Source of the DNA: Streptomyces griseosporeus
GTDB lineage: Bacteria; Actinomycetota; Actinomycetes; Streptomycetales; Streptomycetaceae
DNA length: 64,000 nt
NCBI RefSeq assembly: GCF_014656055.1
Contig: NZ_BNBR01000007.1
Coordinates: 186,001 to 250,000, forward strand
Direction: 5' to 3'
Each line of letters opens with the position of its first letter. The stretch's first letter is position 1. Shown piece after piece: positions 44,079 through 51,547 of the stretch. Under the pieces are notes generated by a model. The model saw only the letters and a program-made list of their open reading frames with translations. It was not told the origin of the DNA and ran no database searches. The translations under genes were made by a program, and so were the position numbers.

Positions 44079-46160
44079 ATGAGCACGGAAGCACGCCGCG
44101 CCCCGGTCCCCCCGCGCCCGACCGCACCCCCGCCCGGCAGCCCCGACCGAGCCCCCCGTCCGGCACCCGACCAGCCCGACGGCTCCGCCTCCGACAGCGG
44201 TACGGCACGTCCGGGCGACTCGCGGCAGGAGGGTTTCCGCGCCGCGGGCGGTACGGCACGGCCCGGGACCCCGGCGGACAGCGCGCTGTCGGAGGGCGCC
44301 CGCCCCGCGGACGGCACCGCCGGCGCGCGCGGCGGCCCCGCCGCACCGGCGGACGGCACCTCCCGGACCGGCACGCCCGCGCAGCCCGGCCGGCGCCCCG
44401 CCTCCTCCCAGGGCACGGCCGGCACACCCGGGTTCGGCTCCTTCCCCGCGGCGGGCGGTGCCCCCCAGGACCCGCCTCCGCCCCCCGCCTCCGCCCGCTT
44501 CCCCGACGCCCCGCCCGCCGCAGGACGGCCCGGGCCGGGCGTCCCTCGGCCCGGTGCCGCGGGGCGCTCCGGTGACCCGGCGCCGCAGCAGGGCGGCGTC
44601 CCCCGGCAGCCGCAGAACGGCACCGGCGCCCAGCCGCGCCCCGCGGAGGGCGGCACGCAGCCCGGCCGGTCCACGGAGACCCCGTCGGAGACCACGACCC
44701 GCCTGCGCCCCGTCCCGCCCGACCCGCACCCCGCGCGGACAGCACCTCGCTCGACGACGCACCCCGCCGCGCCATCCCCCTCGGCGCCCCACCACGGCAC
44801 GGGTCCTGCCACCTCGGCCCGCCCGGGGACAGGTTCCGCGACTCCGGCACGCCCCGGCACGGCTCCCTCCAACGCGGCCCGCCCGGGCGCAGGTTCCGCG
44901 CCCCCGGCCCGCCCGGGCACGCCTCCCACCGGTTCGGCACACCAGGGCACCGGTCCTGCCACCTCGGCGCGTCCCGGCGCAGGTTCCGCGCCCTCGGCAT
45001 ACCCGGGCGCCTCTCCCGGTACCTCGGCCCGCCCGGGCACCGGCTCTGTGCCCCCGGCACGCCCCGGGACGGCCCCCGGCACCTCTCCCGGTGCCTCGGC
45101 CCGCCCGGGCGCCTCTCCCGGTACCTCGGCCCGCCCGGGCACCGGCTCCGCGTCCTCGGCACACCCCGGGACGGCCCCCGCCACCTCGGCCCGCCCGGGC
45201 ACCGGCTCCGTGCCCTCGGCTCGCCCCGGCCCGGCGCCCGCACACCCCGACGCCCCGTCCGCGCCCTCCGCCGCCGGCCCCTGGGCACCGCTGCCGCACC
45301 CCACGGTGCCCGACCCCGCCCTGTCCTGGAGCGCGCCCGGTGCCGGGGTGCGGCCCGTCGTGTCGTTCGCCGAGCCGGAGCGGTTCGACGAGGCCGGGTA
45401 CCGCGTGCGGCGGCGCCGGCGCGGCGCGGCCGCCGCCGTCTGCCTCGTCCTCGGTCTCGGCCTGATCGGCGGGGCCGTCACCGGCAGCTGGCTCACCGGG
45501 GACTCCGGCGACCGGGCCGACGCCGACGCCTTCGCCACCGCGGCCGAGCTGTGGCACAGCGTCCCCGTCGACGAGCTGTTCCCGCCCACCGTGCAGGGCC
45601 AGGGCGCCGGCCCCGGCGCCGCCGACCGCACCTGGACCCGGATCGCCGTCGCCCCCGACTCCGGCTGCGCCGGCGCCTTCGACCCGCTGCTGGCCAAGAC
45701 CCTCGCCCCCGCAGGCTGCGAGCGCCTGCTGCGCGCCACCTACACCGACGCCACCCAGAGCTACGTCACCACCGTCGGCCTCCTCTTCACCGGCGCCGAC
45801 GCCGACGCCATGCGCACCCTGCGCACCCGCTTCGACAAGGAGGACCTGGCCGACCGCGCCGACCTGATGCCGCGCCCGTACGCGGCGAAGGGCACGGCGG
45901 CCGACGGCTTCGGCGACGCCCAGCGTGCCTCCTGGACCGTCTCCGTCCTCACCGACGCCCCCGTCGTCGTCTACGCCGTCTCCGGCTGGGCCGACGGCCG
46001 CACCGTCGACACCCCGCAGCCCGCCGAGGAGGCCGCCGAACCCGGCGCCACCACCGCCCCGGCCCAGGCGGGCCTCGGCAACGAGGCGCAGGGCCTGGCC
46101 GACCGCATCGAACGCGGCCTGCGCGCCACCGCGAGCAAGCCCACGGAGCAGCCCTCATGA
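44079..46160 (+). CDS. Pro/Ala/Gly-repeat membrane protein coupled to mycosin
   Basis: 693 residues, ATG at 44079 after GGAAACGGGGGG. Residues 1-440 are low complexity (Pro, Ala, Gly, Ser, Thr); about 235-387 are a degenerate tandem repeat of the type (T/P)SARPGTGSAPP. One membrane helix (AAAAVCLVLGLGLIGGAVTG) is at about 448-470. The C-terminal 220 residues form a folded extracellular domain with a Cys pair (APDSGCAGAFDPLLAKTLAP, then AGCERLLRATYT). Its stop overlaps the start of a mycosin-type protease (ATGA), so the two are co-translated. The function is unknown; a link to type VII secretion is inferred from that partner. Confidence 0.8.
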   Translation: MSTEARRAPVPPRPTAPPPGSPDRAPRPAPDQPDGSASDSGTARPGDSRQEGFRAAGGTARPGTPADSALSEGARPADGTAGARGGPAAPADGTSRTGTPAQPGRRPASSQGTAGTPGFGSFPAAGGAPQDPPPPPASARFPDAPPAAGRPGPGVPRPGAAGRSGDPAPQQGGVPRQPQNGTGAQPRPAEGGTQPGRSTETPSETTTRLRPVPPDPHPARTAPRSTTHPAAPSPSAPHHGTGPATSARPGTGSATPARPGTAPSNAARPGAGSAPPARPGTPPTGSAHQGTGPATSARPGAGSAPSAYPGASPGTSARPGTGSVPPARPGTAPGTSPGASARPGASPGTSARPGTGSASSAHPGTAPATSARPGTGSVPSARPGPAPAHPDAPSAPSAAGPWAPLPHPTVPDPALSWSAPGAGVRPVVSFAEPERFDEAGYRVRRRRRGAAAAVCLVLGLGLIGGAVTGSWLTGDSGDRADADAFATAAELWHSVPVDELFPPTVQGQGAGPGAADRTWTRIAVAPDSGCAGAFDPLLAKTLAPAGCERLLRATYTDATQSYVTTVGLLFTGADADAMRTLRTRFDKEDLADRADLMPRPYAAKGTAADGFGDAQRASWTVSVLTDAPVVVYAVSGWADGRTVDTPQPAEEAAEPGATTAPAQAGLGNEAQGLADRIERGLRATASKPTEQPS
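44780..45240 (+). repeat. Coding tandem repeat (Ala-Arg-Pro-Gly units)
   Basis: About twenty degenerate units with the core codons for S-A-R-P-G-T/A-G-S run through this stretch; DNA phrases such as CTCGGCCCGCCCGGGCAC recur. This is intragenic, in frame, and prone to length change between strains. Confidence 0.75.
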
Positions 46161-47326
46161 GCAGCCGTACGACCCGCCGGGCCGGCCTCGTCGGCTGCCT
46201 CCTCGCCGCCTGCGCCGTCCTCGTCCCCGCCGTCCCCGCGCACGCCGACGGCATACGCGGCGCCCAGTGGGCCCTGGACGCCCTGCACACCCAGCAGGTC
46301 TGGCGGACCACGAAGGGCGCGGGCATCACCGTCGCCGTCCTGGACACCGGAATCGAGGCCGACCACCCCGACCTCGCCGGCAACGTCCTCACCGGCGCCG
46401 ACCTGGTCGGCTTCGGGGCCGGCGAGGGCGACCGCGCCTGGGCGCGGCACGGCACCGCGATGGCGAGCATCATCGCCGGGCACGGCCACGGCGCGGGCGG
46501 CGCCGACGGTGTCATGGGCATCGCCCCCGAGGCGAAGATCCTCCCCGTCCGCGTCATCCTGGAGGACGGCGACCCGGCCCGCGGCCGCGCCCGCAAGACC
46601 CGCGGCAACGCCCTCGCCGAGGGCATCCGCTGGGCCGCCGACCACGGCGCCGACGTCATCAACCTCTCCCTCGGCGACGACTCCGCGTCCGCCCACCCCG
46701 AACCGGCGGAGGACGAGGCCGTCCAGTACGCCCTGAGGAAGGGCTCCGTCGTCGTCGCCTCCGCCGGCAACGGCGGCGAGAAGGGCGACCACATCTCCTA
46801 CCCGGCCGCCTACCCGGGCGTGATCGCCGCGACCGCCGTCGACAAGTACGGCACCCGCGCCTCGTTCTCCACCCGCCGCTGGTACGCCACCGTCAGCGCG
46901 CCCGGGGTCGACGTGATCATCGCCGACCCCGACCACAAGTACTACGAGGGCTGGGGCACCTCCGCCGCCTCCGCCTTCGTCTCCGGCGCCGTCGCGCTCA
47001 TCAAGGCCGCCCACCCCGGCCTGACCCCGGCGCAGATCAAGAAGCTGCTGGAGGACACCGCCCGCGACGCCCCGGCCGGCGGCCGCGACGACTCGCGCGG
47101 ATACGGCTTCATCGACCCGGCGGCGGCCATCGAGGCGGCGGGCCGCCTGAAGCCGCAGGGCCTGCGCCCGGCGTCGTACGGCGAGAAGTACTTCGGCACC
47201 GGCCCCGACACCGCCGAGCCCGAGGACACCACGGCCGACTGGGCGGGCCCGCTGGCGGGCAGCACCGGCGCGGTACTCCTGGTGGTGGCGGTGGTGCTGT
47301 GGCGCGGCCGTAGGTCGACGAGCTGA
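46157..47326 (+). CDS. Mycosin-type subtilisin (type VII secretion-associated protease)
   Basis: 389 residues, ATG at 46157 overlapping the upstream stop. Sec signal peptide (about 1-30, ending PAVPAHA), the S8 catalytic triad Asp63 (VAVLDTGIEADHPDL), His98 (ARHGTAMASIIAGHG) and Ser269 (GTSAASAFVSGAVALIKA), and a C-terminal membrane anchor (STGAVLLVVAVVLWRGRRST). This signal-protease-anchor layout is that of MycP mycosins. Mycosins process ESX substrates outside the membrane. No ESX/EccC genes lie in this window, so its secretion system, if any, is elsewhere. Confidence 0.88.
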   Translation: MSSRTTRRAGLVGCLLAACAVLVPAVPAHADGIRGAQWALDALHTQQVWRTTKGAGITVAVLDTGIEADHPDLAGNVLTGADLVGFGAGEGDRAWARHGTAMASIIAGHGHGAGGADGVMGIAPEAKILPVRVILEDGDPARGRARKTRGNALAEGIRWAADHGADVINLSLGDDSASAHPEPAEDEAVQYALRKGSVVVASAGNGGEKGDHISYPAAYPGVIAATAVDKYGTRASFSTRRWYATVSAPGVDVIIADPDHKYYEGWGTSAASAFVSGAVALIKAAHPGLTPAQIKKLLEDTARDAPAGGRDDSRGYGFIDPAAAIEAAGRLKPQGLRPASYGEKYFGTGPDTAEPEDTTADWAGPLAGSTGAVLLVVAVVLWRGRRSTS

Positions 47327-47359
47327 CCCGAGGCCGACGAGCCGAGAGGCACGCGGCGG

Positions 47360-48271
47360 CTACGACGCCTCGGCACCGCCGAACACGCCCACCGCCGCCT
47401 TCGCCACCGTCTCCACCAGCGAGACCCCCGCGGCCTGCGTCCCGTTCCCGTCGGACAGCACCGCCACCACGTACTCCCGCCCCCCGGCCGTCACCCGCCC
47501 AACGCTGTTCACGTCCCACAGCCCGGTCGTGCTCCGGGGCAGCCACCCGTTCTTCAGCGCCCACGCCGTGGAGCCGTCCGCCGCGGCGGACACGCCCCAC
47601 CGCTGCCCCTCGGCGATCCGCCCCATCAGCCCGCGCACATACGCCCGAGAGGCGGCGCTCAGCGCGGAGTCCTCCCCGAACACCTGTGACAGCAGGGTCA
47701 GTTGGTCCGCGGCCGTCGTCCGCGTCAGCCCCCACAGCATGCCGTCCCCGCCCACGGTGGCGGTCAGCCCGAGCCGCTCGTTCGCCGCCCGCAGCCCCGG
47801 CGCCCGCCCGACGGCCCGCCACAGCGCGGACGCGGACGCGTTGTCGCTCCGCTCGATCATCGCGGTGGCGTACGCCCGCTCCGCGGCGGTGAGCGACCGC
47901 CCCGTGTCCTGCGCCCGGAGCAGCAGCGCGGCAAGGATGTCGACCTTGACGATGCTGGCGGTGTCGAAGGAGAGGCCGTCCCGGTACCCGGCGCGCTCCC
48001 CGGAGGCGAGGTCCAGCACGGCCACCGACACCCGGGCCCCCTCGGGCACGGCGACGGCCGCGATCGCCTTCTCCAGCAGCGCCTGCCGGTCCACGGTCGC
48101 GGGCCGCACCACCGGTTCCACCGACGCCTCCTCCCGCGAGCCCGCCACGGCCCGGATCCCCGAACGGGGCGGGTCCGTCGCGTACGCCGCTCCCACAGCC
48201 GTACCCGCCGCCAGCACGGCGAGACACGACAGGGAGGCGAACACGCGGCGACGGGCTCCGGGGGATTCCAT
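47360..48271 (-). CDS. Secreted serine hydrolase of the class-A beta-lactamase fold
   Basis: 303 residues, ATG at 48271. N-terminal Sec signal (about 1-31). The SxxK motif is SIVK (106-109), the SDN motif is intact (142-144, ERSDNASAS), and the third motif appears as KNG (WALKNGWLPRSTTG) instead of KTG or KSG. The family covers beta-lactamases and related peptidoglycan or protein hydrolases. I see no omega-loop Glu pattern I could name with confidence, so lactamase activity is not asserted. It converges on the mycosin gene (33 bases). Confidence 0.85.
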   Translation of the reverse strand: MESPGARRRVFASLSCLAVLAAGTAVGAAYATDPPRSGIRAVAGSREEASVEPVVRPATVDRQALLEKAIAAVAVPEGARVSVAVLDLASGERAGYRDGLSFDTASIVKVDILAALLLRAQDTGRSLTAAERAYATAMIERSDNASASALWRAVGRAPGLRAANERLGLTATVGGDGMLWGLTRTTAADQLTLLSQVFGEDSALSAASRAYVRGLMGRIAEGQRWGVSAAADGSTAWALKNGWLPRSTTGLWDVNSVGRVTAGGREYVVAVLSDGNGTQAAGVSLVETVAKAAVGVFGGAEAS

Positions 48272-48392
48272 GGCCCGCGATGCTGGCCACCCCGGCTGTG
48301 CCTTCCCTCAGCCACGCATGAGAGGGCGGTCACCGCTCGCTGAGAAACCCCTGAAAGCGGTCACCGCGCCGCCCCCCGATAGGGTCGGGACC

Positions 48393-49124
48393 GTGGCGAA
48401 CAAGAACATTCCCGACCCCGGCTTCTCCGACGACGACGGCTCCGCCGACCCCCGGCTGAGCGCGGCGCTCGCCGCCTGGGCCGAGGACCGCGGCGCGCTC
48501 GGGCCCGTCCTGGAGGCGCTCAAGGGCGCCCGGCTGCTGGTCCCCGTGGTGGCCGTGCTCGGCGAGGTCGAGGAGGACGAGAACGGGCTGCGCCGCGAGA
48601 AGACCTCCGACATGGCCGTGCCCACGCTCAAGGCCGGACACCGCACCGCGCTGCCCGCCTTCACCTCCACCGACTCGCTCGCCCGCTGGGACCCGGAGGC
48701 CCGCCCGGTCGCCGTACCCCTGCACCAGGCGCTGCAGGCCGCGGCCCACGAGAAGGCCGACACGGTCGTCCTCGACCTGGCCGGACCCGTGCCGTTCGAA
48801 CTGACCGGGCCCGCGCTGCTGGCCCTCGCCGAGGGCCGTACGACGACGGACCCGCTCGCCGACCCGGCCGTGCGGGACGCCGTACGCGCCGCCGTCGCCG
48901 CCGAGCCGCGCGTGGTCCGCGCCCACCTCGGCCCGGGACAGGCCGACGGCACGCTCGCCCTGGTCCTCGACCCCGCCGCCGTACCCGCCGAGGCCGCCTG
49001 TGCCGTCGCCGAGCGGCTCGCCGCCGACGACACGCTGAGGGCCCGCCTGGTGCGCGGCCTCGACCTGGCAGTCCTGCCGGCCGAGGCGACGCCGCCGGGC
49101 GAGCCCCTGTACGTACGCGGATGA
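48393..49124 (+). CDS. SseB-family protein
   Basis: 243 residues, GTG at 48393 (MANKNIPDPGFSDDDGSADP). The SseB fold is recognisable in LLVPVVAVLGEVEEDENGLR, KTSDMAVPTLKAGHRTALPA and FTSTDSLARWDPEARPVAVP, followed by VVLDLAGPVPFELTGPALLA. No signal or membrane segment. The molecular function in actinobacteria is unknown; it is widespread in this family as a soluble protein. Its stop lies one base from the stop of the convergent DUF1844 gene. Confidence 0.85.
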   Translation: MANKNIPDPGFSDDDGSADPRLSAALAAWAEDRGALGPVLEALKGARLLVPVVAVLGEVEEDENGLRREKTSDMAVPTLKAGHRTALPAFTSTDSLARWDPEARPVAVPLHQALQAAAHEKADTVVLDLAGPVPFELTGPALLALAEGRTTTDPLADPAVRDAVRAAVAAEPRVVRAHLGPGQADGTLALVLDPAAVPAEAACAVAERLAADDTLRARLVRGLDLAVLPAEATPPGEPLYVRG

Positions 49125-49125
49125 G

Positions 49126-49488
49126 CTACCGCTGGCCGTAGACCGGGCCGGTGTACTTCTCGCCCGGACCCTGGCCCGGCTCGTCCGGGACGAGCGAGGC
49201 CTCGCGGAAGGCCAGCTGCAGCGACTTCAGGCCGTCGCGCAGCGGCGCCGCGTGGAAGGAGCTGATCTCGGTCGCGGACGCGTCCAGCAGGCCGGCGAGG
49301 GCGTGCACCAGCTTGCGGGCCTCGTCCAGGTCCTTGTACTTGTCGCCCTCCTCGGTCAGGCCGAGCTTCACCGCGGCGGCGCTCATTAGGTTGACGGCGA
49401 CCGTCACGATCACCTCGACGGCGGGGACCTCGGCGATGTCGCGGGTCATCTCGTCGAAGTCGGGGGACTCAGGAGGGGTCTCACTCAT
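49126..49488 (-). CDS. DUF1844 protein
   Basis: 120 residues, ATG at 49488 (MSETPPESPDFDEMTRDIAE). The DUF1844 core, VIVTVAVNLMSAAAVKLGLT with KYKDLDEARKLVHALAGLLD, is clear. Soluble, acidic, probably helical. The function is unknown. It is divergent from the infC leader, and in actinomycetes this protein is commonly next to infC. Confidence 0.88.
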   Translation of the reverse strand: MSETPPESPDFDEMTRDIAEVPAVEVIVTVAVNLMSAAAVKLGLTEEGDKYKDLDEARKLVHALAGLLDASATEISSFHAAPLRDGLKSLQLAFREASLVPDEPGQGPGEKYTGPVYGQR

Positions 49489-49851
49489 GCCCCACACGAT
49501 AAGCGGTGCCCGGTCACCACTCCCCGATTAGGGGTTGTCAAGCGATCCTGCTAGTCTGGAGGACGACCGGCCGGACATCTCATGTGTACGGCCCACAAGT
49601 GGAGGCTCCGATCTCCCACCTGACCGTCCCCCGGGACGGCGGGTCACCGGTCAGGCGGCCACCATCGTTCCGTACGGACGATGGAGCCGCCCGAAAGCGC
49701 CCCGCGGTCTCCGCGGCGGTGCTCCGGATGTATGGAGCCCCGCCTGTGATCGTCCGGGGCATTTTTTCTGTCTCGGCGCGGTTAGGTCTCACAACACAGA
49801 CATACGCGGCCGTCCGCCAGACCGCCGCGTTGGTGCTACCGAGGAGGATCC
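49489..49851 (+). other. Leader region of infC-rpmI-rplT
   Basis: About 360 bases without a gene. Three nested hairpins are visible: CATCGT-TCCGTACGG-ACGATG (about 49664-49684), CCGCGG-TCT-CCGCGG (about 49702-49716), and the T-tract hairpin at 49737-49767. A 13-codon frame begins at ATG near 49580 but has no clear ribosome site. The arrangement suggests an RNA-based control of IF3/L35/L20 synthesis. Confidence 0.6.
49737..49767 (+). terminator. Candidate attenuator ahead of infC
   Basis: GCCCCG (49737-49742) pairs with CGGGGC (49755-49760) around a 12-base loop and is followed at once by ATTTTTT. It lies about 85 bases before the infC start, where an operon terminator would be out of place, so conditional termination is the better reading. 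Confidence 0.65.
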
Positions 49852-50535
49852 ATCAGCGCCGAGCCCCGCATCAACGACCGGATTCGCGTTCCTGAGGTGC
49901 GACTTGTCGGTCCCAGTGGCGAGCAGGTCGGCATCGTGCCGCTCGCGAAGGCACTGGAGCTTGCTCAGGAGTACGACCTCGACCTGGTTGAGGTCGCGGC
50001 GAACGCCCGTCCGCCCGTGTGCAAGCTCATGGACTACGGGAAGTTCAAGTACGAGTCGGCCATGAAGGCCCGTGAGGCGCGCAAGAACCAGGCGCACACG
50101 GTCATCAAGGAGATGAAGCTCCGGCCGAAGATCGACCCGCACGACTATGACACCAAGAAGGGTCACGTCGTCCGGTTCCTCAAGCAGGGCGACAAGGTCA
50201 AGATCACGATCATGTTCCGTGGTCGCGAGCAGTCCCGGCCCGAGCTGGGCTACCGGCTGCTGCAGCGCCTCGCGGAGGACGTCCAGGACCTCGGGTTCGT
50301 CGAGTCGAACCCGAAGCAGGACGGCCGCAACATGATCATGGTCCTCGGTCCGCACAAGAAGAAGACCGAGGCGATGGCCGAGGCCCGCCAGGCGCAGGAG
50401 GCCCGCAAGGCCGAGGCGAAGGCGAACCCGGGCAAGTCGCAGAACGCCGCGGACCCGGGCGCTGTGAACGCCACGGCGCACGACGACGAGGCCCCGGCCG
50501 AGACGTCGCCTGCCGAGGCTTCCGCCGAAGCGTGA
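49852..50535 (+). CDS. infC: Translation initiation factor IF-3
   Basis: 227 residues from an AUC start at 49852 (ISAEPRINDRIRVPEVRLVG). No ATG, GTG or TTG lies in frame between the upstream stop (TAG, 49783) and this point, and the next GTG (49897) would cut off the conserved N-terminus. GAGGAGG (49841-49847) lies 4 bases upstream. E. coli infC uses AUU for self-repression by IF3; AUC would allow the same. The N domain, linker (KFKYESAMKAREARKNQ) and C domain (FRGREQSRPELGYRLLQRLA) are complete, with an Ala/Glu-rich C-terminal tail typical of actinomycetes. Confidence 0.94.
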   Translation: MSAEPRINDRIRVPEVRLVGPSGEQVGIVPLAKALELAQEYDLDLVEVAANARPPVCKLMDYGKFKYESAMKAREARKNQAHTVIKEMKLRPKIDPHDYDTKKGHVVRFLKQGDKVKITIMFRGREQSRPELGYRLLQRLAEDVQDLGFVESNPKQDGRNMIMVLGPHKKKTEAMAEARQAQEARKAEAKANPGKSQNAADPGAVNATAHDDEAPAETSPAEASAEA

Positions 50536-50671
50536 CCCCGGGGGCTGACGCCCTGGGGTGACACCCGGGACGTATGTCCCAAGGCAGTAACCGATACAAG
50601 AGCGACGCTCCACCGTGCCCGGTTTTCGCGACCGGGCACCGGAGCGCCACCGACGAGGAGAGAACGGCGCT

Positions 50672-50866
50672 ATGCCGAAGAACAAGTCGCACAGCGGTGC
50701 CAGCAAGCGCTTCAAGGTCACCGGCTCCGGCAAGGTGCTCCGTGAGCGCGCCGGCAAGCGCCACCTGCTCGAGCACAAGTCGTCCCGAGTGACGCGTCGC
50801 CTCACCGGCAACGCCGAGATGGCCCCGGGCGACGCCGCGAAGATCAAGAAGCTTCTCGGCAAGTGA
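50672..50866 (+). CDS. rpmI: 50S ribosomal protein L35
   Basis: 64 residues, ATG at 50672 behind GAGGAGAGAA. MPKNKSHSGASKRFKVTGSG and KRHLLEHKSSRVTRRL are diagnostic. Longer in-frame starts add unrelated residues. It is the second gene of the infC-rpmI-rplT operon, between IF3 (136 bases upstream) and L20 (104 bases downstream). Confidence 0.97.
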   Translation: MPKNKSHSGASKRFKVTGSGKVLRERAGKRHLLEHKSSRVTRRLTGNAEMAPGDAAKIKKLLGK

Positions 50867-50970
50867 CGTACCCGGCGCCCCGCCGGGAGCGCCGTACGTC
50901 AGGACCGGGACCCATTCGATTCCGGGCCGTGTGAGTCCACCCACGGCCCCGCTACAAGGAGTTAAACAAA

Positions 50971-51354
50971 GTGGCACGCGTCAAGCGGGCAGTGAACGCC
51001 CACAAGAAGCGCCGGGCGATCCTCGAGCAGGCCTCCGGCTACCGCGGTCAGCGTTCGCGCCTGTACCGCAAGGCCAAGGAGCAGGTCACCCACTCGCTGG
51101 TCTACAACTACAACGACCGCAAGAAGCGCAAGGGCGACTTCCGTCAGCTGTGGATCCAGCGCATCAACGCCGCTGCCCGCGCCAACGGCATCACCTACAA
51201 CCGCTTCATCCAGGGTCTGAAGGCCGCGAACATCGAGGTCGACCGCAAGATCCTGGCCGAGCTGGCGGTCAACGACGCGAACGCCTTCGCGGCGCTCGTC
51301 GAGGTGGCGCAGAAGGCGCTGCCGTCGGACGTCAACGCGCCGAAGGCCGCGTGA
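50971..51354 (+). CDS. rplT: 50S ribosomal protein L20
   Basis: 127 residues, GTG at 50971 behind AAGGAG. MARVKRAVNAHKKRRAILEQ, ASGYRGQRSRLYRKAKEQV and GLKAANIEVDRKILAELAVN are classical L20 segments. L20 binds 23S rRNA early in 50S assembly and, in other bacteria, also represses its own operon through the leader RNA. A good hairpin terminator follows, closing the operon. Confidence 0.97.
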   Translation: MARVKRAVNAHKKRRAILEQASGYRGQRSRLYRKAKEQVTHSLVYNYNDRKKRKGDFRQLWIQRINAAARANGITYNRFIQGLKAANIEVDRKILAELAVNDANAFAALVEVAQKALPSDVNAPKAA

Positions 51355-51384
51355 CGCTGCGCCGGCTTTAGCCGACGTTCACCG

Positions 51385-51417
51385 CAGGACCCGCAGGCTT
51401 ACAGCTTGCGGGTCCTG
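51385..51417 (+). terminator. Terminator of the infC-rpmI-rplT operon
   Basis: CAGGACCCGCA (51385-51395) pairs with TGCGGGTCCTG (51407-51417) around an 11-base loop, 30 bases after the rplT stop. Confidence 0.82.
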
Positions 51418-51453
51418 TCGTTGGGTCGGCTCTCTCGTCGTTCGGCTGCGGGT

Positions 51454-51488
51454 TCGTCGTGGCTCGTCGCGCAGTTCCCCGCGCCCCT
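51454..51488 (+). repeat. Dispersed short repeat, copy 1
   Basis: A 35-base element whose core contains GCGCAGTTCCCCGCGCCCCT. A near-identical copy lies at 57372-57406 and a diverged, inverted one at 58560-58582. The core can form a short GCGC/GCGC hairpin. I recall similar strings at many places in Streptomyces genomes; the function is unknown to me. Confidence 0.75.
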
Positions 51489-51547
51489 GGGTCGCCTGGG
51501 GCACCGCAGTCCGAGAACCACTGCACATTTCCTGAAGGTGAAGAAGG

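Noticed and set aside
44780..45240. Repeat block resembling a CRISPR array
   Set aside because: The units are in frame, degenerate and lack spacers of constant length; they encode a Pro/Ala/Gly repeat. No cas genes are present.
49580..49625. A short upstream frame in the infC leader (MCTAHKWRLRSPT)
   Set aside because: No ribosome site precedes it and no regulatory codon pattern is visible. Kept only as part of the leader description.
49897..49899. GTG at 49897 as the infC start
   Set aside because: It would remove the conserved SAEPRINDRIRVPE N-terminus and has no ribosome site.
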